From assembly GCA_038087015.1 (NCBI GenBank), contig JASBNA010000005.1, positions 1,178,001 through 1,242,000 on the forward strand: a stretch of 64,000 bases of DNA, given 5' to 3'. Positions within the stretch are counted from its first letter, which is position 1; the number at the start of each line of letters is the position of its first letter. Source of the stretch: Cerrena zonata. Its lineage: Eukaryota > Basidiomycota > Agaricomycetes > Polyporales > Cerrenaceae. Position numbers and translations under genes: made by a program. Of the stretch, positions 24,635 to 34,720 are shown piece by piece. A model generated the notes under the pieces. The model had not been told where the DNA came from and did no database searches. It was given only the letters and a program-made list of their open reading frames with translations.

Positions 24635-26675
24635 TCAATTGGCGCGACGTTTCCCCTTGTTGACACCACGTAACGGTCGTGGTGGGGTAGAAGGTTCCGG
24701 TGGTACCGCTAGAAGAGCGGCGGTACGAGTACGAGTATTCCTTCGTCGAGGTGGAGGGCTCGGAGCTCTAACGAGAGGAGATAAAAGAGGCATAGAAGAA
24801 TCACGGATCGGTGCACTGAGTATGTCGACGACTTCCTCCTCCTCCTCTAGTGCCTCACGTCTCCCAAGAGACTGGGGAGGTGGCATCGCCTTAAGTTTTC
24901 TTGAAGGAGTCAGAGGTGGGCTCAAGAGTGGCCCACTGGTGTCGTATTCTCCTTTGTAGTCATCCTCATCCTCATCCTCGTCTTCGTCTTCGTCTTCATC
25001 CTGGAACTGAACGAGAGGTTCTGGTTCTGGTGCTCGGAATCGGGGTCGCTTGCGTGTACTTGCACTTTCCTCCTCTTCGTCATCATCATCGGGACGAAGT
25101 CGCTTCAAGTCGCGTTCCTCTAACGTAACGTTGTGCACAACATACGCAGGCATCTCAACCGCATCCTCGCTAGAGACCAGTCAGTTTTTGTTATCGCATA
25201 GAGTAATGATATAGAGAAACGCACTCGTCGTGACCTTCAATGTCAGAATACAGTTCCTCAATCCCTCCATTACCATCCGGCTTCGCAAGGACAGTGAGGC
25301 CATACATGTGTTTGTCAGTCCACACAGGCTCAATATTTTTAAAGTCAACGAAGAGTTTGTAAAGCCGTTCCACCCTGGAAAGTTCCTGTCTCCGACTCAT
25401 GCCGTATTCCCAATCCTTTTTCCTGAGGTCAGAAACCTTTTCCTCAAATTTCTCCAATTTCCGTGCAATTCCATCGTTCTGCTCTTTCAAAGCATCGAAG
25501 ATAAGCATCGCACGGTCATATTCTTCGATTGTTGTGTATCCGCGAGCATATCTTGAGAATATCAGCATGGGTTCTGTGTCCTCTGGTTCCTCCTCCGCTG
25601 CCACCGCCTCTGCCCAGTCTGCCCATTCTGGCTGTTCAAGTTGTGGAGTATGTGCCGGGGGCGATGTTGATATGTCTCGTTGTCCGAGAGAACGATTGGA
25701 CCATGCACTTGTAGGTGAGGGGAAATCAGAATCTTCTTGTAGTGGCATAACAGGAATGAGAGGCTGAGTGAGTAGGCTAGGGTGGAAAGTTGTCGGTGGG
25801 AAGTTATAAGCCAGCCCTTGTCTTTGTGTTTCGTCATCAGCATCAGAGGCAGGTACAGGAGGAAGATTGCTAGTAGATGCAGCAGCGGTTGGAGCAGGAG
25901 CTTCAGGTAGCGTGAAGACAGGAGCCCGTAGACCTTCAGGGAGAGGTTGCGCTAGACTGGGCTGGAGGACACGAGCCTGAGCAGCAGGACGAGGATCAGT
26001 CGTAGCGTGAGCGGGATTAAGTTTTGGCATAGGACGCAAATGGAATGTAGGCAAAAGTTTTGGAGGTTCTAGCGCAGTTGTTCCAGGCTCATTTTCAGAG
26101 TTTTGTGGCTGTCTAGCAGTCGCGTCGGAGTCGTCAATAGGCAAGATAGGGTGTAGATGAGGAAGAGGGGGAGTGTGGCTAATTCCTCCCTCATGAGATG
26201 GGCCCGCATGTGCTGTATCTAGTTAGACAAAGTTGATGTTGGATTTTCGACGATGAGGTACATACCAGAAGGGGAGGGCGGTGGTCGACGCACTCGTATA
26301 GGAGTACCTGAGTGGCTTGCACTCTCCCAGACATTGAAGGAAGTATCGGTATTCGGAAGGGGGATATCGGGGTCAACGATTCTAGACACGTGAAGGCCAC
26401 CAATGAAGAGTTCAATGGTTAGTACTGTTCATATACTCGGAACACAAAGAAGACTGAGCCTCACTTCAGCTCCTTGAATAATCTCGCGCGAATGTCATCT
26501 GCCTTCCAGTTAGCAGGAATTTTATGTTTCTATGAAATACATATGAGAAGGGGCCAATATTAATTAGAGAAACCCCGTCGCGTGCAGTGAACGATTATGC
26601 CACACATACCTTAGCAAGGGCCTGGAGGGCCTGGTATGTCATCCCTTTGATCTTTTTCGCGTCGTATACAGCCAT
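24635..26675 (-). CDS. SAP-like N-terminal acidic, coiled-coil protein
   Basis: Five exons (26675-26610, 26529-26465, 26381-26266, 26218-25225, 25169-24635) close in frame to 591 residues. Residues 1-45 read MAVYDAKKIKGMTYQALQAL then AKKHKIPANWKADDIRARLF. This helix-extended-helix pattern, with conserved L/A and K/R positions, resembles a SAP DNA-binding motif. A long Pro/Ala-rich disordered middle follows. Around residues 285-345 a charged helical segment (ARKLEKFEEKVSDLRKKDWE, SRVERLYKLFVDF) is likely coiled coil. The tail has poly-Asp/Glu (DEDEDED near 24970-25000) and ends with Arg/Lys-rich NLS-like sequence (RGVNKGKRRAN). A nuclear, chromatin-associated role is inferred from composition. 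The gene at 41666-43313 shares the same plan. Confidence 0.75.
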
Positions 26676-26976
26676 AATCAGGTAAGTGTTTAATAAGGCA
26701 AAATGTGTTGGGGGTAAGTAAGTAAGGAGGTAAGTAAAGAGAGTCGCCTCGCGGTTGTGGTACGCCACTCGACAACGGCCGGCCCAAACACATAGAACAA
26801 AGAAACCTGTCGTGACCCATTATCTAATCAATTCTCCTTACCTGGCCAATGCACAAAAAAGAGTTCAAGTTATGTTCATTCAGTCCTCCATGATGAAGGT
26901 TAGAGAGAGCTTCGATTTTGATTTCAAGCTTCTACATATCACTACGTTGATATCATGGTTGAAGATTAAAAACATT

Positions 26977-27085
26977 GGTGCGAGTGGGATTTGAACCCAC
27001 GCCTGGATACCCAGATGAGAAGACCCGCTTAGCAGGCAAGCTTAGCGCTTGAGTCACACGCCTTGGACCGCTCGGCCATCGCACC
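26977..27085 (-). tRNA. tRNA-Leu(CAA) with intron
   Basis: Read on the minus strand, the 7-bp acceptor stem is GGTGCGA/TCGCACC, the D arm is GCCGAGCGGTCCAAGGC, and the T arm is GTGGG-TTCAAAT-CCCAC. A class II variable arm of TGG-GTAT-CCA is also present. Counting from the D arm gives loop positions 32-37 as CTCAAG, so the anticodon is CAA with T33 and a purine at 37. About 29 nt of extra sequence follow position 37, where tRNA-Leu(CAA) introns sit in other fungi. The intron contains CTTG, which can pair with the CAAG of the anticodon loop, as in yeast. The 27-43 pair is a T-C mismatch. Confidence 0.85.
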
Positions 27086-27589
27086 GATAGGAGAGGCGGG
27101 GCTCAGTAGTGTCATCACTATCATGGTCACCATAGATTTCAATTCGAAGACTGAAGTCAACAGTCAAGGGTTTCAAGGCGAGAGTTGAGATGGTATATAG
27201 AAAGGTGTGTTTTTTTAATCGGAGATGATCGTACTACTCACTCACGCAGGAGAGCTTAGAGAAGTTGGAGGGTCACCCTTAAGATACGCCACACCACGGA
27301 ATACAACGTACCTCGTAAACTCACGCAGGCTCACAGAACGGGTCGAGAAAAACCAATAGGCTACATACATTATCATTAGGCTGTCAAAAAGAGGTATCCG
27401 GAACCCAGAGCCCAAGGAGAGTACCCTTCTAGTCTAAGAGTCCAAAGAAAAAACAAAGCAAAAGCTAAACATTGGGACTTCATATTACTGGAACCCGTCT
27501 ATACACGAATAAGTATATAGAGTGGGAACCGAATACATGAATACACGACGTAGAGACGTGTTCCGCAGTAGAACAGGTAGAGAACACGA
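27086..27589. other. Intergenic, no gene seen
   Basis: Lies between the tRNA and the RER1 stop codon. It must hold the RER1 3' end and tRNA 5' flank. No open frame of interest. Confidence 0.5.
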
Positions 27590-28520
27590 CTACTTGTTGC
27601 CGCCATAGCGCGCCTTGCGACCGAGGTCGAAGGGGACGTACTTGTACTTGATCATGTGTCTAGGAAGAAATGTTAGTGTTAGATATGGATATAGACGCAA
27701 GATACGGCTTGGAATGATGAGGAAGTAGAGAGTACGTACTGTATCTGTCGTCTCATGGTGAGAACGAAGAGTACGAAGAAGTACATGACGAGGATTGGCC
27801 AGTATACAGGGACGTCGAAGGCTTCTGAGAGAGTACAAAATATGGCGACGACAGTTGCTCGTGTTGATGACAACCTATATGAGAGTGGGAATGAATGTTG
27901 GTTCGCATAAACCATGAAGCAATGTCAAAAACCGAAACGTACCAAAATTGCCATTCGGGCAACCTACGAACGAATGGTCGGAATTCGTCGTCCCTGGACG
28001 AGGGTAATGGACTACTCATGTCCTCTCCACCTCCACCTTCAATTTCGTCCGCGAGCAAGTCTTCTTGTAATGAAGGGTCGAACCGAGGTTGGAGGAACGC
28101 CAGTAGAAGGTTCAAGAGGTAGATAGCGTGTGCATCTGCGCGAGGTTGGTCAACTCGGATCACTAAACGTCTCAACGATGATAGGGGGGACTTACAGCAT
28201 ACTAAACAACACCAATAGTCATGCAGACTGTCAGAAACCATTTATGCATAAGCGGTTAAAACTTGTACGAACCAATATACCACTAAATATCAAATATAAG
28301 TATCCCAAGAGTCATAAAGCAAATACGAAGATGTACTGACTCCTTGTGCGAAGACAATCCTCAGAACGAAGATAAACAACAACCCGGCAGTACCCAACCA
28401 CCTATACAACATGAATGGAGTGATCCTGTCCAGCAATTGTTGGTACTGGCGCATAGTTTTGTAGTATTGGTTTGAGACAGGCTGGAAAGGGCCAGAGGAG
28501 GGTTCGGAAGAGGACATCAT
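27590..28520 (-). CDS. RER1: ER retrieval receptor Rer1
   Basis: Rer1 is a four-pass membrane protein of the early Golgi that returns escaped ER membrane proteins in COPI vesicles. Exons 28520-28341, 28282-28273, 28201-28196, 28135-27943, 27874-27740 and 27659-27590 total 594 nt, giving 197 residues, the normal length. Diagnostic segments are [75 protein letters not shown] and [20 protein letters not shown]. The family motif WYIVCYA-AIYLLN is only restored if two microexons (10 and 6 nt) are included. Skipping them deletes three conserved residues or introduces a stop. The double ATG at 28520/28517 leaves the exact start open by one codon. Confidence 0.95.
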
Positions 28521-28967
28521 TGTCGTCGCAAGTTAAGATAGAGAGTAGAGTAGCTAGAAAGCCTAGGACCGTAAGAGCGTAAACCAAGTAGCGTAGAGCC
28601 TAGTGGAGGGAAGAGGCAAGGTGAACAGGTGTCCAATAGAAAGGTGACCTGACCTGATACAAGTTCACTGCTTCAAATTGACAACCTGTGTGCTGTAAAC
28701 CTGTAAACGCGCTTGCATCTCGCTAGGCGCGGGAACTGTCGGAGTATGAACGTATCCGCTGCGGATATAGCGGAGATGGAAACAGTCCAAGCAGAATGTT
28801 CGGCCCGCTGAGATTATACTGTCCAGGATTGACCGGCCCGATTCTCTGTTCTTGAAACTATCATCTGGTCGAGTACGAAATGCAATCTAAATTATTCCTT
28901 TCCCTCCAAACATCTACACTACTTCCAAGACTGTGTCCAGAGGAACGCTGTAGGTGATAGGTGAAAG
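28521..28967. other. Divergent promoter region between RER1 and the glycerate kinase-like gene
   Basis: A 447-bp divergent intergenic segment holding both promoters. I see no clear TATA box and nothing coding. Confidence 0.45.
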
Positions 28968-30031
28968 ATGAATACACTTCCACCAGCAGTACCGCATATG
29001 GAGCGACACGTGCTGCAACACCTATCGGAACATCGAAAACAGTTTCCTCCCGGGGCGGCAGTACCACCGTTATTCGTTGCTGTTCAAGGACCTCAAGGTA
29101 GTGGAAAGACGTTTCTCACGAGTTGCCTCCAGAGATCCCTTTCGGATCCTCCTGGCTGCAATAAAGTCGCAGTTCTATCCATCGACGATCTATATCTACC
29201 TCACGAAGGTCTTGTCTCGTCGCACAAGCGAACTCTGACAATCATTTATTGAAAGGTCGGGGTCAACCTGGGACTCACGATGTCGAGATCGGAACACGTC
29301 TACTTACCCAACTCAAACGTATAAACGAGAATAGTACGGAAGAGCTTACGGTCGATATTCCAATATTCGACAAGAGCCTATTTAACGGAGAAGGTGATCG
29401 TCTACCACAAGGCACTACTATTCGAGGACCAATAGACATCGTGCTTTTCGAGGGTTGGTGTGTTGGGTTCCATCCAATCACCACGGACGAAATCAATAGA
29501 CGGTGGGAGCTACCCGTGCAAGGTCTTGCTTCCGATTTCTTCAAGCGGAAAGGGTTCCGTAAAGAGGATGTAATAGACATCAATGAACGACTACGTTCGT
29601 ATGTACCTTGGTGGGCTTTCTTCGATCTATTCATCCAGGTAAGACCTACTATGAAGTATTTAGTCAGATTACCGAATTTAAAGAATCCCCGTCTTCAGAT
29701 CAAACCTGACGAAGATCATCCCTATGTCCATATATACAAATGGCGACTACAGCAAGAACATAATATGAAAGCCAAGAATGGAGGCCGGGGCATGACTGAC
29801 GAACAAGTTGAAGCGTATGTTCTCTCATCGTTTCATACCAACATTAGTACGGAATTTGACTGTTGGACATTAATGATAGATTCATCGACCGATATATTCC
29901 GGGATATGTCTTCTTCGGAGATGGAGTTACACAAGGTGAATTGGGCGAAGACGGCTCTAGACGTCCTCCCCCATGGATCGGGAAAGGGCTATGTATACAA
30001 ATCGATGAGAATAGGGATGTTGTGGACGTAA
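28968..30031 (+). CDS. D-glycerate 3-kinase-like P-loop kinase (GLYK/Tda10 type), one frameshift
   Basis: A P-loop kinase of the phosphoribulokinase-like group that includes plant D-glycerate 3-kinase and yeast Tda10. The Walker A is VQGPQGSGKTFLTSCL, followed by VAVLSIDDLYLPHEGLVS. The frame then shifts, and the second part continues NSDNHLLKGRGQPGTHDVEI, DIVLFEGWCVGF, and a C-terminal region with WWAFFDLFIQVRP and YKWRLQQEHNM. The family motif linking the two halves is present in the DNA, but one base is missing near 29217-29222, unlike the extra bases elsewhere in the window. A 50-nt intron could also join the frames, but it would delete the conserved linker, so I prefer the indel. Total length would be about 354 residues. 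The substrate is assigned from the family only. Confidence 0.82.
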
Positions 30032-30569
30032 GTAAATTCTGAGCGTGGAAATAGAGTGTTCGAGGCACACTTATGTCTGTGTATGTTGCTTGCGACTCTT
30101 CACTCAAACAAATACCAACTTGCAGTGGATGATAGGAAACAAATCAAGGCTATGTGTTGCCCATGCGAGAAAGGGTATAGAGTTAACCAGATGACCTTGC
30201 CTCGAGGTTGGTTAGGATAATCCTTTAAGACGCATCTTGAGAAATCTTGGTGCAATAACGGATATCCTTACACATATCTGTCGAAGGAGTTTGAAAACAA
30301 GGAGTGCTTTTGAAATCCCGCCGGGAGGAATAGCTCCTTATTCACACTTCGATTACACAAAGAGAAAAGACGAGTTGCCACCGATACACCATTCATCAAC
30401 CGAACTTGGATACCAGTATATCAAATACAAAGTTGAATTTGATGTGGAGGCGTATCATCATCATATGCACTAGGAGGCTGACGATGATCGTATCCAAATT
30501 AGGAAGGTAGGTAGGTATGTTCATTTGCTGACACAAGCAGTCAGCCTCCCCCACCAAGCATAAAATGAC

Positions 30570-30940
30570 CCCCGCTCGTAGGTTCCATCCTCACCTCTCT
30601 CTTCATCTCATACCACTACCATCCCGCCATCTTACTTCCTCTCTCCCCGCTTATCTCTCTTCCTCATTCACCTTCTCTTTACCCTCTCTTTACCCTCTCA
30701 CCCCCCCCCTCTTCCGCCCGCCCCCCCCTTCATCTCCTCCGTCCGCCCTCCTCACCCTTCTCATTCTCTCTCCTCCCACCCACCCCTCCCCTTCATCTCT
30801 TCCGCCCACCTTCCTCTCTCCTCTCTCCTCTCTCTCTACCTCTACCTCTCTCTCTACCTCTCTCTCTACCTCTCTCTCTACCTCTACCTCCACCTTTACC
30901 TCACGCTCTCCCTCACACACACACACATCCTCGCCTCTCC
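30570..30940. repeat. Pyrimidine-rich microsatellite (CTCTAC/CTCT)
   Basis: A low-complexity tract of CTCT, CCCCC and TCTACC repeats within the left arm. The equivalent right-arm tract is purine-rich on the plus strand. Open frames through it encode only Ser/Pro/Leu or Glu/Arg runs and are not genes. Confidence 0.9.
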
Positions 30941-30959
30941 TACCAACTGATACTCATTT

Positions 30960-31690
30960 ATTTTACAGGTTCCCGAGGGGGGCATAGCAAATTGTCCTGT
31001 GTCTACCTTTACGTGGTCCTCGGGATAAGTACTCCCCAGCTTCAAGACGGCTGACATAGCTTGCAGGGGAAAGAAACTAAATGACCAAACCTACTCCCCA
31101 GCTTCAAGACGGCTGACATAGCTTGCAGGGGAAGAAACTGAATGACCAAACATCAAGAACATCGAGACCCTCAAGCACCTTAAGAGATCAGTACTGACTG
31201 TTACTTTTTGTTTTCTAGGCCCCGAGGGGGGCATCGCAAATTGTCCTGGTCTACCTTTACGTGGTCCTCGGGATAAGTACTCCCCAGCTTCAAGACGGTT
31301 GATATTGCCTGCAGGGGAAGAAACTAAATGACCAAACATCAAGAACATCGAGACCCTCAAGCAACCTAAAAGACTAGTACTGACACATTATTCTTTTTTA
31401 CAGGTTCCCGAGGGGGGCATTGCAAATTGTCCTGGTCTACCTTTACGCGGTCCTCGGGATAAGTACTCCCCAGCTTCAAGACGGCTGGACATCGCCTGCA
31501 GGGGAAGAAACTAAATGACCAAACCTCAAGATCGTCAAGACCCTCAAGCACCTTAAGAGACTAGTACTGACGTGCTCTTTGGTTTTTTTACAGGTTCCTG
31601 GGGAGGGCATACAAGATGTCCGGCGCCGACCTTTCCGTGGTCCCTGGGATAAGTACTCCTCGCCTTGTGCGGGGACGAAACCAACGGCGC
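30960..31690 (+). repeat. Four tandem 185-250 bp units with splice-acceptor-like fronts
   Basis: Cores starting GTTCCCGAGGGGGGCAT or close variants occur near 30968, 31218, 31403 and 31593. Each is followed by CAAATTGTCCTGGTCTACC, GGTCCTCGGGATAAGTACTC and a CAAGACGGCTGACAT block. Most are preceded by AGTACTGAC, a T-rich stretch and ACAG, which together look like a branch point and 3' splice site. The last unit is the most diverged. A partial duplication of the unit tail lies at about 31030-31140. Confidence 0.85.
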
Positions 31691-31895
31691 GAACTTCAAA
31701 CTCTTTGATTTCCGGAGGCTGACTGGGAAGGGATAAGAAATGTAAGTATGACGATAATGTTACGCATTGACGGAAGGACTTTTGTGGTTTGAAATACCTT
31801 GTACATGTTCAATAGATTAGTCAGTGTACGGTTTTATGATTCCTTTGTTTGACGAACGAATGCTCGGTATTGAAAGAACTCTTCACGATGTAGAG

Positions 31896-32757
31896 CAGTC
31901 GATTCAATAAACAATCATCGATTGAACAATATTCCTCGAGGAAGTGGGTGAATGCTTTCTTGATGTTCTCGATGTTCTCGGACGGGAAAACGTATGCACA
32001 TATATTTTCTTTCAGGCATGCACGATATTGCTCCCTATAATATAGTAGAGTTCTTCAGCTAGACGACCTCCCCTTGAAGTAGTCATAATACATCTTGAGA
32101 AGAGGATCATGGTAAAATCACGGGTACCCAGTACAGCATCTCTGTGGAAGCGGTTTGAAGACACAGTAATGCCTTTCAAATACTGCCTGAAGGGACGACC
32201 TCCCCATCACACTTCGATGTCACTGGATGGAGGGCGGTCGATGGCAGATATCTAGAACGACACTATTCCTCGAGGATTGAAGGGTGATAAATAACTCTCT
32301 AGTAATAGCCACAGATTAATTCATCCAACCTTAACTCATTGCTTGCCAATTGTACCCAACGTTGATCCTCATCTGTCACGATTTCTGTTACAACTGCGTC
32401 CCATACGATCCGGGCTAATAATCCATTTTCAACTTCGAGAGCAGCACCTGTGTACAGTGGGATAATTTCTCGTCTGTGGTTAACCCGACAGCCTCTTCGA
32501 GAGGCTCATGTTTCAATAAAAACGGCTGAAATTCATACCGCTGTTGATTGAATAATATCATGTCCGAACGAAGAAACGATGATCCTCATAAATACCAAAG
32601 ATTGTCATTTGCGCGCAGAGGCAGGCAGAAAATTGGCAAATAACTCACTGATAATTGGTCTCTGTTCGCCAGTATGGTGTCAGGAGTGTCCTAAGAGGCA
32701 AAGCACGGTACCCCAAAACTCAAAGACGATGCGGTTCGGCGGACCACTGCTTATACT
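31896..32757. other. Interior sequence between left arm and first small secreted protein
   Basis: No gene recognised. A CGACCTCCCC motif occurs twice (about 32065 and 32196) in similar surroundings. Frames are short and unsupported. Confidence 0.4.
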
Positions 32758-32765
32758 TATATAAG
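32758..32765 (+). promoter_or_regulatory. TATA box of first cysteine-rich secreted protein
   Basis: TATATAAG lies about 150 bp before the ATG at 32916, in the same orientation as the gene. The paralogous gene at 34483 also has a TATA-type element, which supports the call. Confidence 0.5.
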
Positions 32766-32915
32766 AGCCTTTTGCGTCAATGGGACCTATACCTCGACTA
32801 CAGATACTCAAAGCCTAACACACTCGAAACAGAGTGAGCACAGATACAGTCCCTATCTCTTTCAGGCTACTGAGAAATTTGTAGACTGATTTACTGCTCA
32901 CCGAACGTATTCATC

Positions 32916-33190
32916 ATGAAATTCTCGACCTCTGTCGTCCTAGCCACGATCGCTAGTGTGTCCATGACGGTGGTCACGGCTTCCGTCATGCCTAATCTCG
33001 CCAAGAAAGCTGACAACCAAGCGGCTTGCACAAGCAAGGAAGGTTTCTGCCTTGATATAATTAACCCCTGCTGCCCTGGACTCCATTGCAAGCGGCCACT
33101 CATCGGCCATGGTCTCGGAGTAAGTGTTTTCCGATCCCTCGACATCTTTGTGCGTTGAAGCCGACTAACGTTCTTCAGGTCTGCGTGTAA
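32916..33190 (+). CDS. Small secreted six-cysteine (knottin-like) protein 1
   Basis: Two exons (32916-33119, 33179-33190) with a 59-nt GT-AG intron give 71 residues. Residues 1-22 are a signal peptide (MKFSTSVVLATIASVSMTVV, then TAS). The mature part has six cysteines spaced C-x6-C-x6-CC-x4-C-x12-C, with the last Cys supplied by the tiny second exon. That spacing is typical of disulfide-knotted peptides. Fungal proteins of this shape are often effector candidates or secreted inhibitors. I assign no activity. It has a paralogue 1.5 kb downstream with the same intron position and spacing, so a local duplication inside the inverted repeat is likely. Confidence 0.8.
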
Positions 33191-33837
33191 CGGCGAATAT
33201 ACTGGCTTGTCGTATCCCGAACAATGGGGCCGGCGGGATGGGAGATAGGAGGTGTAGAGACGTTCATGAATTTCCTGTGACAACGTTAAATATTCGTATT
33301 CCGTGCAATAAAAGACGCATTCCGTCAGGACAGAGTCCGGTATGAAGTGCGATAGGGTAGCTATAACAGCCAGGATGATAGTCACTTCTGTCTAAGAGTA
33401 TGTTTGATAGTAAGCAAACGTATGCGTGTGTTTCTCGTTACAGGACACACCATTACGATTTAGTCTGTAAAAGACAGGTACCAGCTAATGATCACATTCG
33501 GGCTGTTCGAGCTCTTTTCACGGTCTATCCGACTAATGAAATCTGTTCGAATTATCAGTAAAGATGGTAGGGTCATCGCTGGCTGTTGCGAGCTCACTTA
33601 GACTCGAATTCTGTTGAAATAATTACCTGTGATTCTAATCTGCTGTAAGTAGTTGTTTCTTTATTCAGCGGACATTCCTGGCCGCCGCCGGAAAGCCATA
33701 TTATCACCGCCATTCGAGGAATTTATTCCCAAGTATTGTCGCTTTCTGACATACAAATTCAGGCCCGCGTTGTTGAGTTGTCGGGGCTCAAAAAGAGGAA
33801 CTACAAAGGTCCGAGTTAGTGAGAGCATCAGTCGGGA
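33191..33837. other. Interior spacer, no gene seen
   Basis: Between the first secreted protein and the orphan minus-strand gene. Short frames only. A single AATAAA-like element (GCAATAAAAG near 33305) could serve 3' processing of the secreted-protein gene. Confidence 0.4.
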
Positions 33838-34318
33838 TCATGGCAAGTGTTTGTGATTGACATGATAAATGTTGGATCGTTCCTGTGCCGTCATAAAGTA
33901 GTCATTCGGTAAGACTTCAAGATTATTTTCCAGAGGAGTCACCCATTCGTTGATGAACACCGAGAGCATGCCAGGCTGTGAATCGAACGCGTCGTTAGCT
34001 TGACGAGGATGTAGACACCGTTCCGTGAATAGGTATTTCATGACCTCGCCCTTGAGTATTGCTAAGCCTGGAACATTGCACCCGTAGTGATTGTACGACA
34101 ACGGGTTGAGTGTGTACCTTAACCTGAGTGATTGAAAAGGAATGTACTGTCAATCAGCGATCATGGATTAACATTGCAAGGATTAACGGAGATTACCTGT
34201 CTTCATATAAAGTCTTTCCGTCTTTATTGGTGCCCTTGTACCTATCCTCGTGGAACCCTGCTTTAATGAGCGACCCGAGATGTCTAGTAATTTCGGTCGC
34301 AATGTAGATGCCATTCAT
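33838..34318 (-). CDS. Orphan protein inside the inverted repeat
   Basis: I do not recognise this family. Two exons (34318-34197 and 34123-33838) joined by a 73-nt GT-AG intron with a CTGATTGAC branch-like region give 135 residues, starting MNGIYIATEITRHLGSLIKA. The second exon carries NPLSYNHYGCNVPGLAILKG, LFTERCLHPRQANDAF and FINEWVTPLENNLEVLPNDY. There is no signal peptide or membrane segment. The frame stays open upstream of the Met for about 12 codons to a stop, so a longer first exon is not excluded. The gene is transcribed divergently from the second secreted-protein gene, with only 164 bp between the starts. Confidence 0.55.
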
Positions 34319-34375
34319 AGTGGCGGAACGGAAGTGCAGACATGATGTTAGTCACAAAATTAAAAACGACAGCTG

Positions 34376-34384
34376 TATAAAAGG
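34376..34384 (+). promoter_or_regulatory. TATA box of second cysteine-rich secreted protein
   Basis: TATAAAAGG lies 99 bp before the ATG at 34483. It sits in the short divergent gap shared with the orphan gene that starts at 34318. Confidence 0.6.
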
Positions 34385-34482
34385 GGTCGGAAAATGACTT
34401 CGCCTGGATTGACTGAGTATCATTCACCAATACTGATATTGAACAAACTATTGACACTTACCACTCATCGAACAAACTCGCA

Positions 34483-34720
34483 ATGAAGTTCACGACTTCC
34501 ATCATCCTTGTGGCTGTCACCGGTCTCTTCACCATGACTTGTGTTTCCGCTTCGCCCCAGACCACGTCATGTGGAACTCAAGGGGTGCTCTGTGTTGGAA
34601 GAGCCTGTTGCTCTGGGTTCAGCTGCGTAAACATTGGTGCTAATGTTCATGTCAGTACTTTATACCGTCTTGCATATTACGAGGATGCTGAGCTATGTGT
34701 AGATTTGTGAAGCCAACTAG
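34483..34720 (+). CDS. Small secreted six-cysteine (knottin-like) protein 2
   Basis: Two exons (34483-34650, 34703-34720) with a 52-nt intron give 61 residues. The signal peptide is MKFTTSIILVAVTGLFTMTC followed by VSA. The mature part has C-x6-C-x5-CC-x4-C-x9-C, ending HICEAN, with the sixth Cys coded in the small last exon as in its paralogue at 32916. The shared MKF[ST]TS start, signal-peptide length, Cys framework and intron position show common descent. If the intron is retained, translation runs on to a stop and loses the framework Cys, so splicing controls a correct product. The role is unknown; secretion is well supported. Confidence 0.8.

Larger units (their letters stand above)
30350..31895 (+). 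repeat. Left arm of the large inverted repeat
   Basis: Order from the outside: about 120 bp of flank-like sequence, GAGGCTGAC (30475), an AAATTAGGAAGGTAGGTAGG block, GTCAGCCTCC (30540), a CT-rich microsatellite tract, tandem cores, GGAGGCTGAC (31709), and about 180 bp of inner sequence ending near CTTCACGATG. Imperfect pairing with the right arm rules out a simple chimeric-read palindrome. Confidence 0.85.

Noticed and set aside
26977..27085. tRNA-Ser(GCT) reading of the tRNA
   Set aside because: A CTGCTAA loop can be drawn, but it leaves about 20 extra bases between the D arm and anticodon stem. The intron-containing Leu(CAA) fold uses all bases in standard positions.
29209..29258. A 50-nt intron joining the two parts of the glycerate kinase-like gene
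   Set aside because: It restores frame, but removes the linker NSDNHLLKGRGQP-like sequence that resembles the family, so a one-base indel is preferred.
30565..30987. Ser/Pro/Thr-rich 140-codon ORF
   Set aside because: It is the CT-rich microsatellite of the left arm; composition is explained entirely by low complexity.
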